Assembly: GCA_045106825.1 (NCBI GenBank)
Contig: JBGCFH010000163.1
Location: 1-9,016 of the forward strand
Direction of reading: 5' to 3'
Length of the DNA stretch: 9,016 nt
Source: CAWVWD01 sp045106825
GTDB taxonomy: Bacteria; Bacteroidota; Bacteroidia; Chitinophagales; Saprospiraceae
The notes beneath the pieces are model-generated. The model worked only from the letters and a program-made list of their open reading frames with translations. It was not told where the DNA came from and ran no database searches. The position numbers were made by a program, and so were the translations under genes. This document shows positions 1 through 7,770 of the stretch, in pieces (position 1 is the first letter of the stretch; each line of letters begins with the position of its first letter).

Positions 1-138
1 TCGACACTTTTGTCAACGATTTAGAGACCAAATTATTGATATTGCTGTAGGTTTACACAACCTTAGAGTCAATAGTCCTTTTAGGCTGTATAAATCTAAA
101 AATAAATGGTCTATTAATTTATTTTAGAATAATGTCTA
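1..138 (+). mobile_element. Right end of an insertion sequence with its terminal inverted repeat
   Basis: The transposase tail is followed at 122-138 by TTTTAGAATAATGTCTA. Nearly the same sequence bounds both sides of the 188-bp element at 7018-7205, which shows that it is a transposon tip. Read inward, the IS end is TAGACATTATTCTAAAATA and the MITE right end is TAGACTTTATTCTAAAATA, 18 of 19 identical. The boundary falls at about 136-138, where the kinase coding sequence stops looking native. A TA target duplication is possible, because TA sits at the outer edge of all three ends, but the other IS end is not visible. Confidence 0.7.
2..127 (+). CDS. C-terminal end of an IS transposase (partial, runs off the left edge)
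   Basis: The open frame enters from the left edge and stops at the TAG at 125-127, giving 41 residues. The readable core is FRDQIIDIAVGLHNLRVNSP followed by a basic tail. A 'DIAxGLHNxRV' segment near the C-terminus resembles the end of DDE transposases of the IS5/Tnp4 type as I remember them; this is family knowledge, not a search result. The stop codon lies inside the presumed terminal inverted repeat, as in many compact IS. The gene runs toward the minus-strand kinase and overlaps its last codons. The catalytic residues are outside the window, so neither activity nor the exact family can be judged. IS5-like assignment is tentative; that it is a transposase end is more secure because an IS-like tip follows at once. 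Confidence 0.65.
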   Translation, partial: RHFCQRFRDQIIDIAVGLHNLRVNSPFRLYKSKNKWSINLF

Positions 139-1739
139 TTAAAGTTAATCGGATTATAATTACCTTTATTCACTTCAAACTTTGTGAGTTCCAATACTTG
201 CTTCGTTAAATCAAAAAGCTGCAAACTGCTTCGTTCTGCTGATTTTATCAAAAATTCATCTTCTTTGTCTAATTTATTTCTACTCAATACTTTTCGAATA
301 GGATTGATAATCAGTGTTAAAGGCGTTTTGTATTCATGAGAAATATTGGTAAAAAACCGAGTTTTGGTTTCATCTAATTGTTCGAGTTCTTCATTTTTTT
401 GTTGTAACTCCTCATTGTATCGTTTTCGACTTCGACTACTTCTATACATAGAAATCCCCCAGCCAAATACCAAGAGTAATCCTATTAAAAGTCCAGTAGT
501 AATAATAGTTCGAGTTCGCTTTTCTGCCTTAAGCAGTTGATTTTCTTTCTCCTTTTGAAGCGTTTCATATTCTACTAATGCAAATGTGCTATATCGCAAT
601 CTATCTTCACCAAATTTCTTTTTTTGAAATGCTGTCATTTCTTTTTGAACCTCTAAAGCACTTTTAAAATCACCGACAGTCGTATAGTACTCTAATCGTA
701 ATTGTAAAATGTTTTCATAAGTGAAAACACCATCAGTAGTTTCAAATTGTTCTAAATTTTGAATAGCTTGATATACTGCATCATAGTTTCCTTTCAATAA
801 TTGATACCTACATTCAACGACTAAAATAGTTTCTATCCCCAAAAAACGAAGTATATTTTTAGCTTTCTGAATAAAACTAAATGCTTTGTTGAGTTCTTTA
901 TTTTCTAAGTAAATATTTGCAATCGTTCTATAGCTTTCGAAAAGACCTCTCTTAAAACGTACATTATTGAACGTATCTATCGGTTCAATAACTTCTGTAA
1001 GTAAGTTGATATAATGTTGTACAGAATCTACTTGATTTTTTTCATCATAAAATTTGAGCAACCGTTTATAATCATATACTAAATTGTACTCTTTTTCAGG
1101 AAAATCTAAAACTTTAGAAAAAGACATTGCCATATAAGTATATTTGATTGCATTATCAATATCATCTAAAGCAACATAAACATCACTTATGTTTCCTATC
1201 GGATAAGTTTCAAAACTATTATTAAGCTTTTTGAAATAATCAATGGATTTAAAATAATGATTTAAGGCTTTGGAGTAGTCTCCAACATCCGCATAAATGA
1301 TTCCCAAATCATTATAAACATTTCCTAAAGTTCGACTATCATAATCAATTTCTATACACTGCTTATAATATAAAAAGGCTTTACTCAAAGAATCTATATT
1401 AGAATATAATCCAGCTAAATTTAAGCTACAATAATTCGTATATTTTTCATTATTTAATGCCACTGCTGCATCGTAGCCTTTTTCGAAATACAATATAATT
1501 TCTGATTGTTCCTTATTCCGTATTTCATTTTTATACAGTTTGATATATTCCTCTAAGTCCGTGTTAGATTTCTCAGGTCTTAGTTTTTGCCAATCCTTAT
1601 ATGAAGATGTATTAGACTTATTTTCTTGTGCGATTGCAGTTAAACTTATCAGTACAAAAAAAAAACAAATCCTTAATCTACTTTTCTTAAACTGATTTTG
1701 ATTTTTAATATAAAAAGTGACACGTTTATAAATATTCAT
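114..1739 (-). pseudogene. TPR sensor histidine kinase, truncated by an IS (probably a former hybrid regulator)
   Basis: This 541-residue product starts with a basic stretch and a hydrophobic signal segment (about 20-37, ending AIA-QE). A periplasmic region of TPR-like helices follows to about 400, then one membrane helix (about 411-432), a coiled coil (about 435-460) and a HisKA domain with the H-box FFTNISHEYKTPLTLI; the phosphoacceptor is His468. Native sequence ends at about Asn534. The last seven residues and the stop are read from the IS inverted repeat, so no N, G1 or G2 ATP-binding boxes exist here. The H-box style FFTNISHExxTPLTLI is typical of Bacteroidota hybrid two-component proteins, which normally continue into ATPase, receiver and often AraC-type HTH domains; that lost portion is inferred. 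The fragment cannot autophosphorylate by itself. No alternative Met lies near the start. It is divergent from the secreted protein gene at 2150. Confidence 0.88.
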
Positions 1740-2149
1740 TTTACTTATCTTTTATCTATCATAGTTTCATGACATTAAAGTTAATCAATCATTTTATACC
1801 TAAAATTAAGGCTAAAATTACTGAACCATCTAAGCTCAACTAATAATTTAACCATTAATACAAATTTCTACCCTATTTGAAATAGATATCTACCCTACTT
1901 TATACAAAATTCTATCCTTGTGGAACAAAACACATTTTGGAAGATTGTTTCTTTGCCTCTGTAAAACACCTACAAGAACTTCCAATTTTATAATAATATC
2001 AATGTGTCAACTAATTTATTAACGACACCAAGTAGTTTGACTTTTATTTCAAAAATAACTATCAAATCTTGAGGTGTTAGTCATCATTCTATCTAATGTC
2101 ACTATTTAACAGAAAACAAGGAAGATGATGTACTTAAAATCAATTATAC
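1740..2149. other. 410-base divergent intergenic region, likely control region
   Basis: This AT-rich stretch separates the minus-strand kinase from the plus-strand secreted protein gene, so both promoters should lie in it. I found no exact Bacteroidota -7 box (TAnnTTTG) on either strand; the nearest is TAGTTTG around 2034-2040, one base short. The notable content is the 22-bp-phased repeat at 1868-1919. No RNA gene, terminator or additional reading frame is evident. Confidence 0.6.
1868..1919. promoter_or_regulatory. Three direct repeats spaced 22 bp, candidate operator
   Basis: CTACCCTA occurs at 1868-1875 and again at 1890-1897, and the variant CTATCCTT at 1912-1919. Successive starts are exactly 22 bp apart, so all three would face the same side of the helix. 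C/T-rich blocks stand out in this AT-rich spacer. Direct half-sites about 21-22 bp apart are typical of AraC-type regulators (the araI1/araI2 layout), and the neighbouring truncated kinase is of a type that often carries an AraC-type domain. The binding role is inference. The block lies about 130 bp from the kinase start and 230 bp from the secreted protein start. Confidence 0.5.
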
Positions 2150-4522
2150 ATGAAAAAAATATATGTTTATATATTCATATTATCCAGCTTATTTAGTTTG
2201 GACAATACATTATATGCACAAGCAAACTTAGATACCGATGGAGACGGCATAGCCGATATAAATGACCTTGATGATGATAATGACGGAATTCTTGATACAG
2301 ATGAGGGATTCTGTTTTGTATCGCCACAATTAATCGGTAGTACAACCGCTCAAGCAAGTGGAGCAGGCACATCAGGCATACCAAATCTTTCATATACAAT
2401 ACCAAGTGGTTCAAGCAGAATGATGTATGTTGCCATAACCGTAGAACGAGACCATACACCTTCACCCTATGCTGACAATTGGGAATCTAACGTACCGTTT
2501 ACAAATAGTTTCTCGGATATTCCAAGCATAAGTTTCGGAGGTGTTAATCTGAATAAATGGTCATATAGTTCCACTTTTGTTGATTTTGATGGCAGTAATT
2601 CACCTGGTAGTGCGACACATTCTATGACTACATATATATATACCTTGTTTAATAGTTCGATGCCAACAGGAAATCAATCCTTTAACTTCTCTAATTTTAA
2701 TACACCAACTAATACAGGAGATGAAATGCAAGTATCTGTGTTTATTTATGATGGTGTGTGGAATTTAGAATTTATCAATATTAATGAGTTCCTGCAACCT
2801 GGAAGTAATACTTGGTCAATCACTGGAAATCCAACAGCTAATACACAACCTGCTGGAACTGCTGAAACAGATAATATTTTATTATCTTATGCTGCTGTTA
2901 GTACCTCTGGAGGTATAACAGGGAATAGTCCTTGGACTACTATAACTTCTAATAATGTCATCAATGGAGCAGGAACTTATGCCACAGACCCTAATGCGGT
3001 AACAAGTACTGAAAATGATGGAATATCTACCTATCTTCAAACACTATCGGGCATAACAGGAACTCAGACCGCAACTTATACCACTGGTTCTAATGATGCG
3101 TTATTCCAACAGGTATTTATGGATAGAATTACTCCACAGCCTTGTACTATTACAGATATTGATGGTGATGGAACTCCCGATTATTTAGATTTAGACTCTG
3201 ATAATGATGGCTGTCCTGATGCCTTAGAGGGAACAGGAACCTTTACATATTCTGATATTCAAAATGACACACTCACAGGAGATGTAGGAAGTAATGGTGT
3301 ACCGATTGCAGCAGGTGCTGGACAAGGTATTGGAGATTCTCGAAATAATACAATCAGAAGCGGTTGCCAAGAAATTTGTAATGATGGTATTGATAATGAT
3401 GGAGATGGCTTAATCGATTGTATAGATCCTGACTGTCCTACTTGTAACTATACTTGTGCTGATGGTGTTCAATTACTTTCCCAAAAAATAGATACGAAAA
3501 TAGGTGCAGGTACTGCAAACATTCCCTCTATTACCAACTTGACAATACCTGAAGGGAATTCTCGTGCTATATTCATTTTAGTCAATTTTGAAAGAGAACA
3601 CTGTCAAGGAGGTGATGATTGTAACGATACAAATACCGCAGGAATAGGACTTGGAGATAACTTTGCTTCTCCTACCTTCTCATCAGGAAACTATCAAATT
3701 ACGGCTAACTTTATAGGTTCAGGGGGTAATGTTGGTTATCAAAACCCTTTAAGCTTACCTGATGGTGATTTAAGGTTTGGTATTCAAAATGGTTATCCAA
3801 CACCTCCAGATCCAAATATTCTGGCTACTTTCTATTCTCGTGAAAGTTACTTCATTGCTATTTATGAAAGTGACATTAATACAATTTTAGGAGGTGCAGC
3901 ATCTGGAACGATTGATGTTACCTTACCTGATGTTAATGCTCCACTTGATGACGCAGATGAAACTATAATGTATGCTTTTGTTTTTGAAAATGTACAGGAA
4001 AGTAATGTAGGAATTGTCCGTAGTGGAGTGAATACATCTGTGAATGCTATTGCATCGTCATCAACTTCCTATAATGGAAATTATACAATAACAGATTCAG
4101 ACTTTGATAACGGACAAGAACCTGACGAAGCAGAAGATGGTGTTTTAGTATTAGCCGTCAATGGTTTGGGTAGTTCTAATATAGGAGGCTTTGACGATAT
4201 TACAGGTTACACTAAAATCGCCCAGAATACTTTAACCAACATAGGTGGTGATTATACACCTAATAATGAAGGAGATGGTTTTAGTGCTTCTGTATTTTTT
4301 AGGCAAGGGCCTTCAACAGGTATAATTGATAATATAACAGTTCAGTCGTCCGCTCCTACATCTATACAATCCAATGGAGGTATGTTATTTGTCTTCACGC
4401 TTCAATCTTGCTTTGGATCAGAAATTTGTAATAACGGCATTGATGATGATGGTGATGGATTAATTGATTGTGCAGATTCTGATTGTATATTACCTGCACC
4501 TGGAGCAATCATTATGGATTAA
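2150..4522 (+). CDS. Large secreted protein with duplicated domain and calcium-binding repeats
   Basis: The 790-residue product has an N-terminal signal peptide (1-24, cleavage near LYA-QA). Directly after it is a thrombospondin type 3-like calcium loop run (about 28-52, DTDGDGIADINDLDDDNDG), with a second run at about 336-361. Two shorter Cys-flanked loops, EICNDGIDNDGDGLIDC and EICNNGIDDDGDGLIDC, occupy about 408-424 and 758-774. Two longer domains (about 58-326 and 441-752) look like divergent copies: both begin with an 'IP..TIP.G.SR.....V..ER.H' pattern and end in similar strands. Beta-rich, low-charge composition fits a cell-surface or exported protein. I see no type IX secretion C-terminal domain; the protein ends soon after the last calcium loop at PAPGAIIMD, so it may be shortened or use another route. 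It is possibly a target of the divergent broken kinase. Specific function is unknown. Confidence 0.9.
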   Translation: MKKIYVYIFILSSLFSLDNTLYAQANLDTDGDGIADINDLDDDNDGILDTDEGFCFVSPQLIGSTTAQASGAGTSGIPNLSYTIPSGSSRMMYVAITVERDHTPSPYADNWESNVPFTNSFSDIPSISFGGVNLNKWSYSSTFVDFDGSNSPGSATHSMTTYIYTLFNSSMPTGNQSFNFSNFNTPTNTGDEMQVSVFIYDGVWNLEFININEFLQPGSNTWSITGNPTANTQPAGTAETDNILLSYAAVSTSGGITGNSPWTTITSNNVINGAGTYATDPNAVTSTENDGISTYLQTLSGITGTQTATYTTGSNDALFQQVFMDRITPQPCTITDIDGDGTPDYLDLDSDNDGCPDALEGTGTFTYSDIQNDTLTGDVGSNGVPIAAGAGQGIGDSRNNTIRSGCQEICNDGIDNDGDGLIDCIDPDCPTCNYTCADGVQLLSQKIDTKIGAGTANIPSITNLTIPEGNSRAIFILVNFEREHCQGGDDCNDTNTAGIGLGDNFASPTFSSGNYQITANFIGSGGNVGYQNPLSLPDGDLRFGIQNGYPTPPDPNILATFYSRESYFIAIYESDINTILGGAASGTIDVTLPDVNAPLDDADETIMYAFVFENVQESNVGIVRSGVNTSVNAIASSSTSYNGNYTITDSDFDNGQEPDEAEDGVLVLAVNGLGSSNIGGFDDITGYTKIAQNTLTNIGGDYTPNNEGDGFSASVFFRQGPSTGIIDNITVQSSAPTSIQSNGGMLFVFTLQSCFGSEICNNGIDDDGDGLIDCADSDCILPAPGAIIMD

Positions 4523-4573
4523 AGCAAGATTTAATCCCAATTGACTTTTCATAAGATATTAGTGACACACTTT

Positions 4574-4606
4574 AGGAGTTGCCAATAATTTGGTAGCTCC
4601 TTTTTT
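4574..4606 (+). terminator. Rho-independent terminator of the secreted protein gene
   Basis: AGGAGTTGCCA (4574-4584) pairs with TGGTAGCTCCT (4591-4601) through 11 pairs including two G-U pairs, with a six-base ATAATT loop. Six T residues follow at 4601-4606. It lies about 50 bases past the stop at 4522, in the right orientation to end that transcript. The gene at 4641 therefore probably needs its own promoter. Confidence 0.85.
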
Positions 4607-4640
4607 GAACCACCTCAAAGCATCAAATACCAATTGAATA

Positions 4641-4928
4641 ATGTATAATAAAATAGACAAGCTATTTGGACAAATCGGTAGGTATCATACTAACCAGTCA
4701 TTACCAGAACTGCAATATCATTTGACTATCATTATTGAAGAACTTGAAGCTATTAAAGTACCACAAAAATATCTTAGACTCAAAGCAACTAAAATAAAAA
4801 AATGTATTTGTCTACAAAAAAAATTGACAATGAACTTGATTGGAAATGAACAATACTTAGTTAGCTCTGAACTATTAGAACAATTGACAAAGACTTATCT
4901 GTGGTTGTTTGATGTGAATGAAAAATAA
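4641..4928 (+). CDS. Small hypothetical protein, 95 residues
   Basis: I do not recognise this protein. It is basic and probably all-helical: a first helix around 1-12, a longer amphipathic one around 20-38 (LPELQYHLTIIIEELEAI), a Lys-rich stretch at 40-65 with two cysteines (KKCIC), and a C-terminal helix ending in TYLWLFDVNEK. It has no signal peptide or membrane segment, so it should be cytoplasmic. The ATG lies 35 bases after the terminator of the upstream gene, so it is probably transcribed separately. Its stop is only four bases from the stop of the convergent kinase gene, a tight packing that favours a real gene. Against it are its length and the lack of a visible promoter or family. 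Confidence 0.55.
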   Translation: MYNKIDKLFGQIGRYHTNQSLPELQYHLTIIIEELEAIKVPQKYLRLKATKIKKCICLQKKLTMNLIGNEQYLVSSELLEQLTKTYLWLFDVNEK

Positions 4929-4932
4929 ATAT

Positions 4933-6969
4933 CTATTTAGATAAGTGTAATATAAATCTTGTTCCTTTACCACTTTTACTTTCTAACTCAACCGTTCCGC
5001 CCAGTTTCTCCGTCACTAACTTCACAATCGCCAAACCTATGCCAGAACCTTCATACGCCCCTCGATTATGTAAACGTTTGAACATTTCGAATATCTTTTC
5101 GTGATATTCTTTTTTGATACCGATTCCATTATCAGAAACGATAATTTGATGATGATTTAGGGTTTGACTATAATCAATATTGACCGTTGGGTTTTCAGAT
5201 TTATTGTATTTCAAACCATTTTCAATCAAGTTTTTGAGCGTTGTAAATAATAACGAATTGCTCGATTGAATAGTCGGCAGATGATTTATAATGATTTCGC
5301 CTTTATATTTATGAATACTTTCTTGCAAATTATCAATCACACCATATAGTAATTGATTTAAATCAACGGCTTCCTTTTTAATTGTCTCATTTTTGGACAT
5401 TGTGGTATAATGTGCAAAATCCTCAATCAACGTGTATAATTGATTCGTACTGCGTTTTATTGTATCAAAATATTCACCTAAATTTTCCTTCAAATCATTT
5501 GGTAATTTCTTAAATACTAATCCTGCATAACCACCAATCACTCGAATCGGTTCTTTGATGTCATGCGAAGCGATGTAGTTAAAGGTTCGTAGTTCATAAT
5601 TCGCCTGTTCGAGATTTTTGTTCGATTGTTGCAATTCAGCCGTTCTTAGCTCAACTTTTTCTTCAAGGATTTCATTGAGTTGTTTTCTTTGTCGATTAGC
5701 TCTATAAATATAAAATCCCCAGCCAATCGCTAATAATAGTGCTAACCCTAAACCGATAGCTGCAAAAGTCTGGTTCTTAATAATCCTCTGAGCCGTTTCC
5801 GATTTTGTTTTTAACAATTTATTTTCTGCCTCTTTCTGTTCCACCTCATATTTTATCCTCAAATCATTGATTTGTTCAGATTTTTCGGCATTATATAAAC
5901 TATCAGAGAATGTATGATATATTTTTTGGTTTTTAAATGCCAATTCATAATTTCCTTGAGCTTCATAGCTATTACTTAAATATTTATAAAATTCCGTTCG
6001 AGTTAATAAATCACCATTTTCACCTAAAATATCTAAGGCTTCTTTTGCAGTCCGAATAGCTTTTGAGTACTGCTTTTGTTGCTCATAATTCTGACATAAA
6101 AAAGTTAAAGCCGTTCCCATACAATAAGTATCATTAATATCCGAAGCGATTTCATAACTTTCCTTTAAGTGTGATAATGCAATCTCATACAATCCTTTTT
6201 TATTATAAATACGACCTATATTGGCTAAACTCAATGATGTAAAGTATTGATTACCAACTGCTTTATTTACTTCCACTGACTTTTCGTAAAGCGTTAGTGC
6301 CGAATCAATATGATTTTGTTCATAATAAACCGTTGCAAGATTATTCCCTAATTGACTTACCATTACCTCATCTTCTATTTCTTTAGCAATATCAATCGCT
6401 TGCAGATAATACTTTTTCGCAGTTTCTAAATCACCATGAGTTTTCAATACCAATGCTAAATTTCCCAAACAGCGAATCGCATACTTCTTATTTCCACTTT
6501 CATTAAATATTCTATATGCTTGTTGATATAATAATAGAGCTTTTTCTTTTTGACCAAACTTATCATAAGTCATCGCCATTCCATTAGAAATAATAGCTTT
6601 TAATTTAAAATTTTCTACACTTTCAGCGATAATAAACCCTTTTTCTAACAATGTTATGATTGTATCTAAACCATAATCTTCATCGAGATAAGTCATACCT
6701 ATCAAATTATATGCAACACCAACATATAATTGATTATCTATTTTTTGGCTTAAAGCCAATAATTGATTAGAATACATGATACTCTTCTCAAAATCAACAT
6801 CTTGATAAGTCACTGCTAACTCATATAATATGTCCAACTTTGTAGAATCAGGAATTGAAGTCTTAACAACACTATCCAAACTATCTAACCGATTATTTGA
6901 TTGTCCGATAACACAAAATGATAATCCAAGGAAAATTATCATCAATAATTGAACTTGTAAAAACCTCAT
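4933..6969 (-). CDS. TPR-containing sensor histidine kinase (intact)
   Basis: This 678-residue membrane kinase has a signal peptide (1-22, VIG-QS). About eight TPR-like repeats follow (about 45-370; repeated patterns such as LGNLALVLKTHGDLETAKKY, A.I...G.YE.A), then a linker coiled coil, a membrane helix at about 401-422 and a cytoplasmic coiled coil at about 428-460. The HisKA box is NYIASHDIKEPIR with phosphoacceptor His469. The ATPase domain is complete: N-box LKNLIENGLKYN (577-588), G1 DNGIGI (613-618), F-box MFKRLH (629-634) and G2 GSGIGLAI (641-648). No receiver or output domain is fused, so it should phosphorylate a separate response regulator, which is not in this window. The TPRs probably sense a periplasmic protein or peptide. 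It resembles the truncated kinase at 114-1739 in architecture, but its SHDIKEPIR H-box differs from SHEYKTPL, so the two are not recent duplicates. Confidence 0.95.
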   Translation of the reverse strand: MRFLQVQLLMIIFLGLSFCVIGQSNNRLDSLDSVVKTSIPDSTKLDILYELAVTYQDVDFEKSIMYSNQLLALSQKIDNQLYVGVAYNLIGMTYLDEDYGLDTIITLLEKGFIIAESVENFKLKAIISNGMAMTYDKFGQKEKALLLYQQAYRIFNESGNKKYAIRCLGNLALVLKTHGDLETAKKYYLQAIDIAKEIEDEVMVSQLGNNLATVYYEQNHIDSALTLYEKSVEVNKAVGNQYFTSLSLANIGRIYNKKGLYEIALSHLKESYEIASDINDTYCMGTALTFLCQNYEQQKQYSKAIRTAKEALDILGENGDLLTRTEFYKYLSNSYEAQGNYELAFKNQKIYHTFSDSLYNAEKSEQINDLRIKYEVEQKEAENKLLKTKSETAQRIIKNQTFAAIGLGLALLLAIGWGFYIYRANRQRKQLNEILEEKVELRTAELQQSNKNLEQANYELRTFNYIASHDIKEPIRVIGGYAGLVFKKLPNDLKENLGEYFDTIKRSTNQLYTLIEDFAHYTTMSKNETIKKEAVDLNQLLYGVIDNLQESIHKYKGEIIINHLPTIQSSNSLLFTTLKNLIENGLKYNKSENPTVNIDYSQTLNHHQIIVSDNGIGIKKEYHEKIFEMFKRLHNRGAYEGSGIGLAIVKLVTEKLGGTVELESKSGKGTRFILHLSK

Positions 6970-7075
6970 ATTGCTGTTTTTTCTCTAATTTTTAGTATAT
7001 ACCAAACTATCAATAAATAGACTTTATTCTAAATAATTTCGTATGAAGCTAAATTATCTTTTATCGCTACTCTTT

Positions 7076-7096
7076 CCGCGAGGTTTCGGGACAGGC
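7076..7096 (+). repeat. Short GC-rich palindromic repeat, copy A (inside the MITE)
   Basis: CCGCGAGGTTTCGGGACAGGC. Its last 18 bases (7079-7096) are identical to copy C at 7775-7792. The core folds as a short stem around GGTT, imperfect here because CCGCGA replaces CCCCGA. It is markedly GC-rich against its surroundings. Confidence 0.8.
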
Positions 7097-7100
7097 TGTT

Positions 7101-7142
7101 GACAAAATACTCATGTAGCTAAGGCTACACTCCGTTTTTGTC
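7101..7142. repeat. Nested inverted repeat inside the MITE
   Basis: GACAAAA (7101-7107) pairs with TTTTGTC (7136-7142). Within it TGTAGC (7114-7119) pairs with GCTACA (7124-7129) around a TAAG loop. The two stems would form the apex of the folded 188-bp element. Confidence 0.65.
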
Positions 7143-7222
7143 GCCTCGATTAGCCATAAAATCTTAATTTCCATTCATTACTAAACTATTTTAGAATAAA
7201 GTCTAATATTATTAGGCATTTG

Positions 7223-7239
7223 TTTACTTCGCAAGTAAA
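7223..7239. repeat. Perfect small hairpin beside the MITE
   Basis: TTTACTT (7223-7229), loop CGC, AAGTAAA (7233-7239). No T-run follows on either strand, so it is not a good terminator. Role unknown. Confidence 0.5.
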
Positions 7240-7270
7240 TTCGGGCAACTACTCACTCCTATAAAGTTCG

Positions 7271-7298
7271 CATACAAAATTATTCCAAATAAACTTAA
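7271..7298 (-). repeat. Degenerate copy of a MITE end, inverted
   Basis: The reverse complement of these 28 bases aligns without gaps to the left end of the MITE (7018-7045) with 21 matches by hand count, including AATAATTT and GTATG. It could be a decayed tip of a second element whose body is 7206-7298. It is too short and AT-rich for certainty. Confidence 0.35.
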
Positions 7299-7437
7299 TA
7301 TTCATATTTCACTGAAATCGTACTTGAAAAAATAAATATGCGTAATATCAATCATTCATTAAGGGAAGAGGAATTAAATAAGCTACCCAAGATTTTGTTT
7401 TAAATTTTTCTTTAGACGATTGTAATTTTATGACGCA

Positions 7438-7459
7438 TCCCGAGGACTCGCATAGGCAT
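7438..7459 (+). repeat. GC-rich palindromic repeat, divergent copy B at the IS4 left tip
   Basis: TCCCGAGGACTCGCATAGGCAT follows the pattern of copies A and C (CCCGAGG, two bases, TCG, then AGGCAT) with one base fewer and several changes in the middle. It straddles the outer end of the IS4 inverted repeat, so part of the resemblance may belong to the IS itself. Confidence 0.45.
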
Positions 7460-7770
7460 CAACACTAAATTTTGCAATATTTAAAGTGCTGATTAGCAAT
7501 AAATTAATTCCATTTGATTTTTACGTTTCCGCTTGTCATATAGACAAGTGGAAGCGACAAAATCTATAAAATTTTCAGGATGATTAATAATTTGTTCTTG
7601 TTTACATTCATCTTTCATAAAAGTGATAAGGAATCCTGCAAACTTAAAAATGCTAACATAACGTCCTGTTTTTTTGAATACTTTTATTAAAAAGAAACTG
7701 TATAACCCAACAAAAAATAAAGTCAACCAAGCTAAAGCTAAATAAAAAGTGATAATGGCTCGACTCGGAT

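Larger units (their letters stand above)
7018..7205. mobile_element. 188-bp MITE-like element, non-autonomous relative of the left-edge IS
   Basis: TAGACTTTATTCTAAA at 7018-7033 is repeated in exact inverse at 7190-7205, giving 16-bp perfect terminal repeats. Weaker inverse similarity continues inward (around 7045-7068 against 7147-7175), so most of the element can fold back. There is no coding capacity. The tips match the IS end at 122-138 with one substitution in the core, so the transposase of that IS family could move it. A TA target duplication is possible if the outer TA is host sequence. It lies about 48 bases upstream of the kinase start and may carry or disturb its promoter. It also contains one copy of the GC-rich palindromic repeat (7076-7096) and a nested hairpin. 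Confidence 0.8.
6970..7492. other. Repeat-rich spacer between kinase and IS4 transposase
   Basis: These 523 bases hold no convincing gene. About 48 bases of upstream sequence precede the kinase start (6970-7017), followed by the MITE-like element (7018-7205), a hairpin (7223-7239), a decayed MITE-end-like segment (7271-7298), a doubtful 21-codon frame (7338-7403) and the left tip of the IS4 element (from about 7448). The kinase promoter must lie in the short upstream piece or inside the MITE; no clear -7 box is visible. Confidence 0.6.

Noticed and set aside
346..540. 64-codon plus-strand open frame
   Set aside because: Antisense shadow of the truncated kinase, covering the membrane helix and coiled-coil region; low-complexity Ser/Arg product.
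2034..2040. TAGTTTG as a -7 promoter box for the secreted protein gene
   Set aside because: One base short of TAnnTTTG and no TTTG at the expected -33 distance; a similar imperfect TAGTTTG occurs upstream of the intact kinase, but neither is convincing.
2193..2465. 90-codon minus-strand open frame
   Set aside because: Shadow within the signal peptide and first domain of the secreted protein; no domain features.
4931..4942. ATCTATTTAGAT palindrome between the convergent genes as a bidirectional terminator
   Set aside because: Five-base AT-only stem with a two-base loop, overlapping the kinase stop; too weak to support.
7338..7403. 21-codon frame MRNINHSLREEELNKLPKILF
   Set aside because: Very short, no promoter or family. 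It continues past its TAA as NFSLDDCNFMTHPEDS into the IS tip, so it could be the start of a gene cut by the IS4 insertion, but the stop and length make this unsupported.
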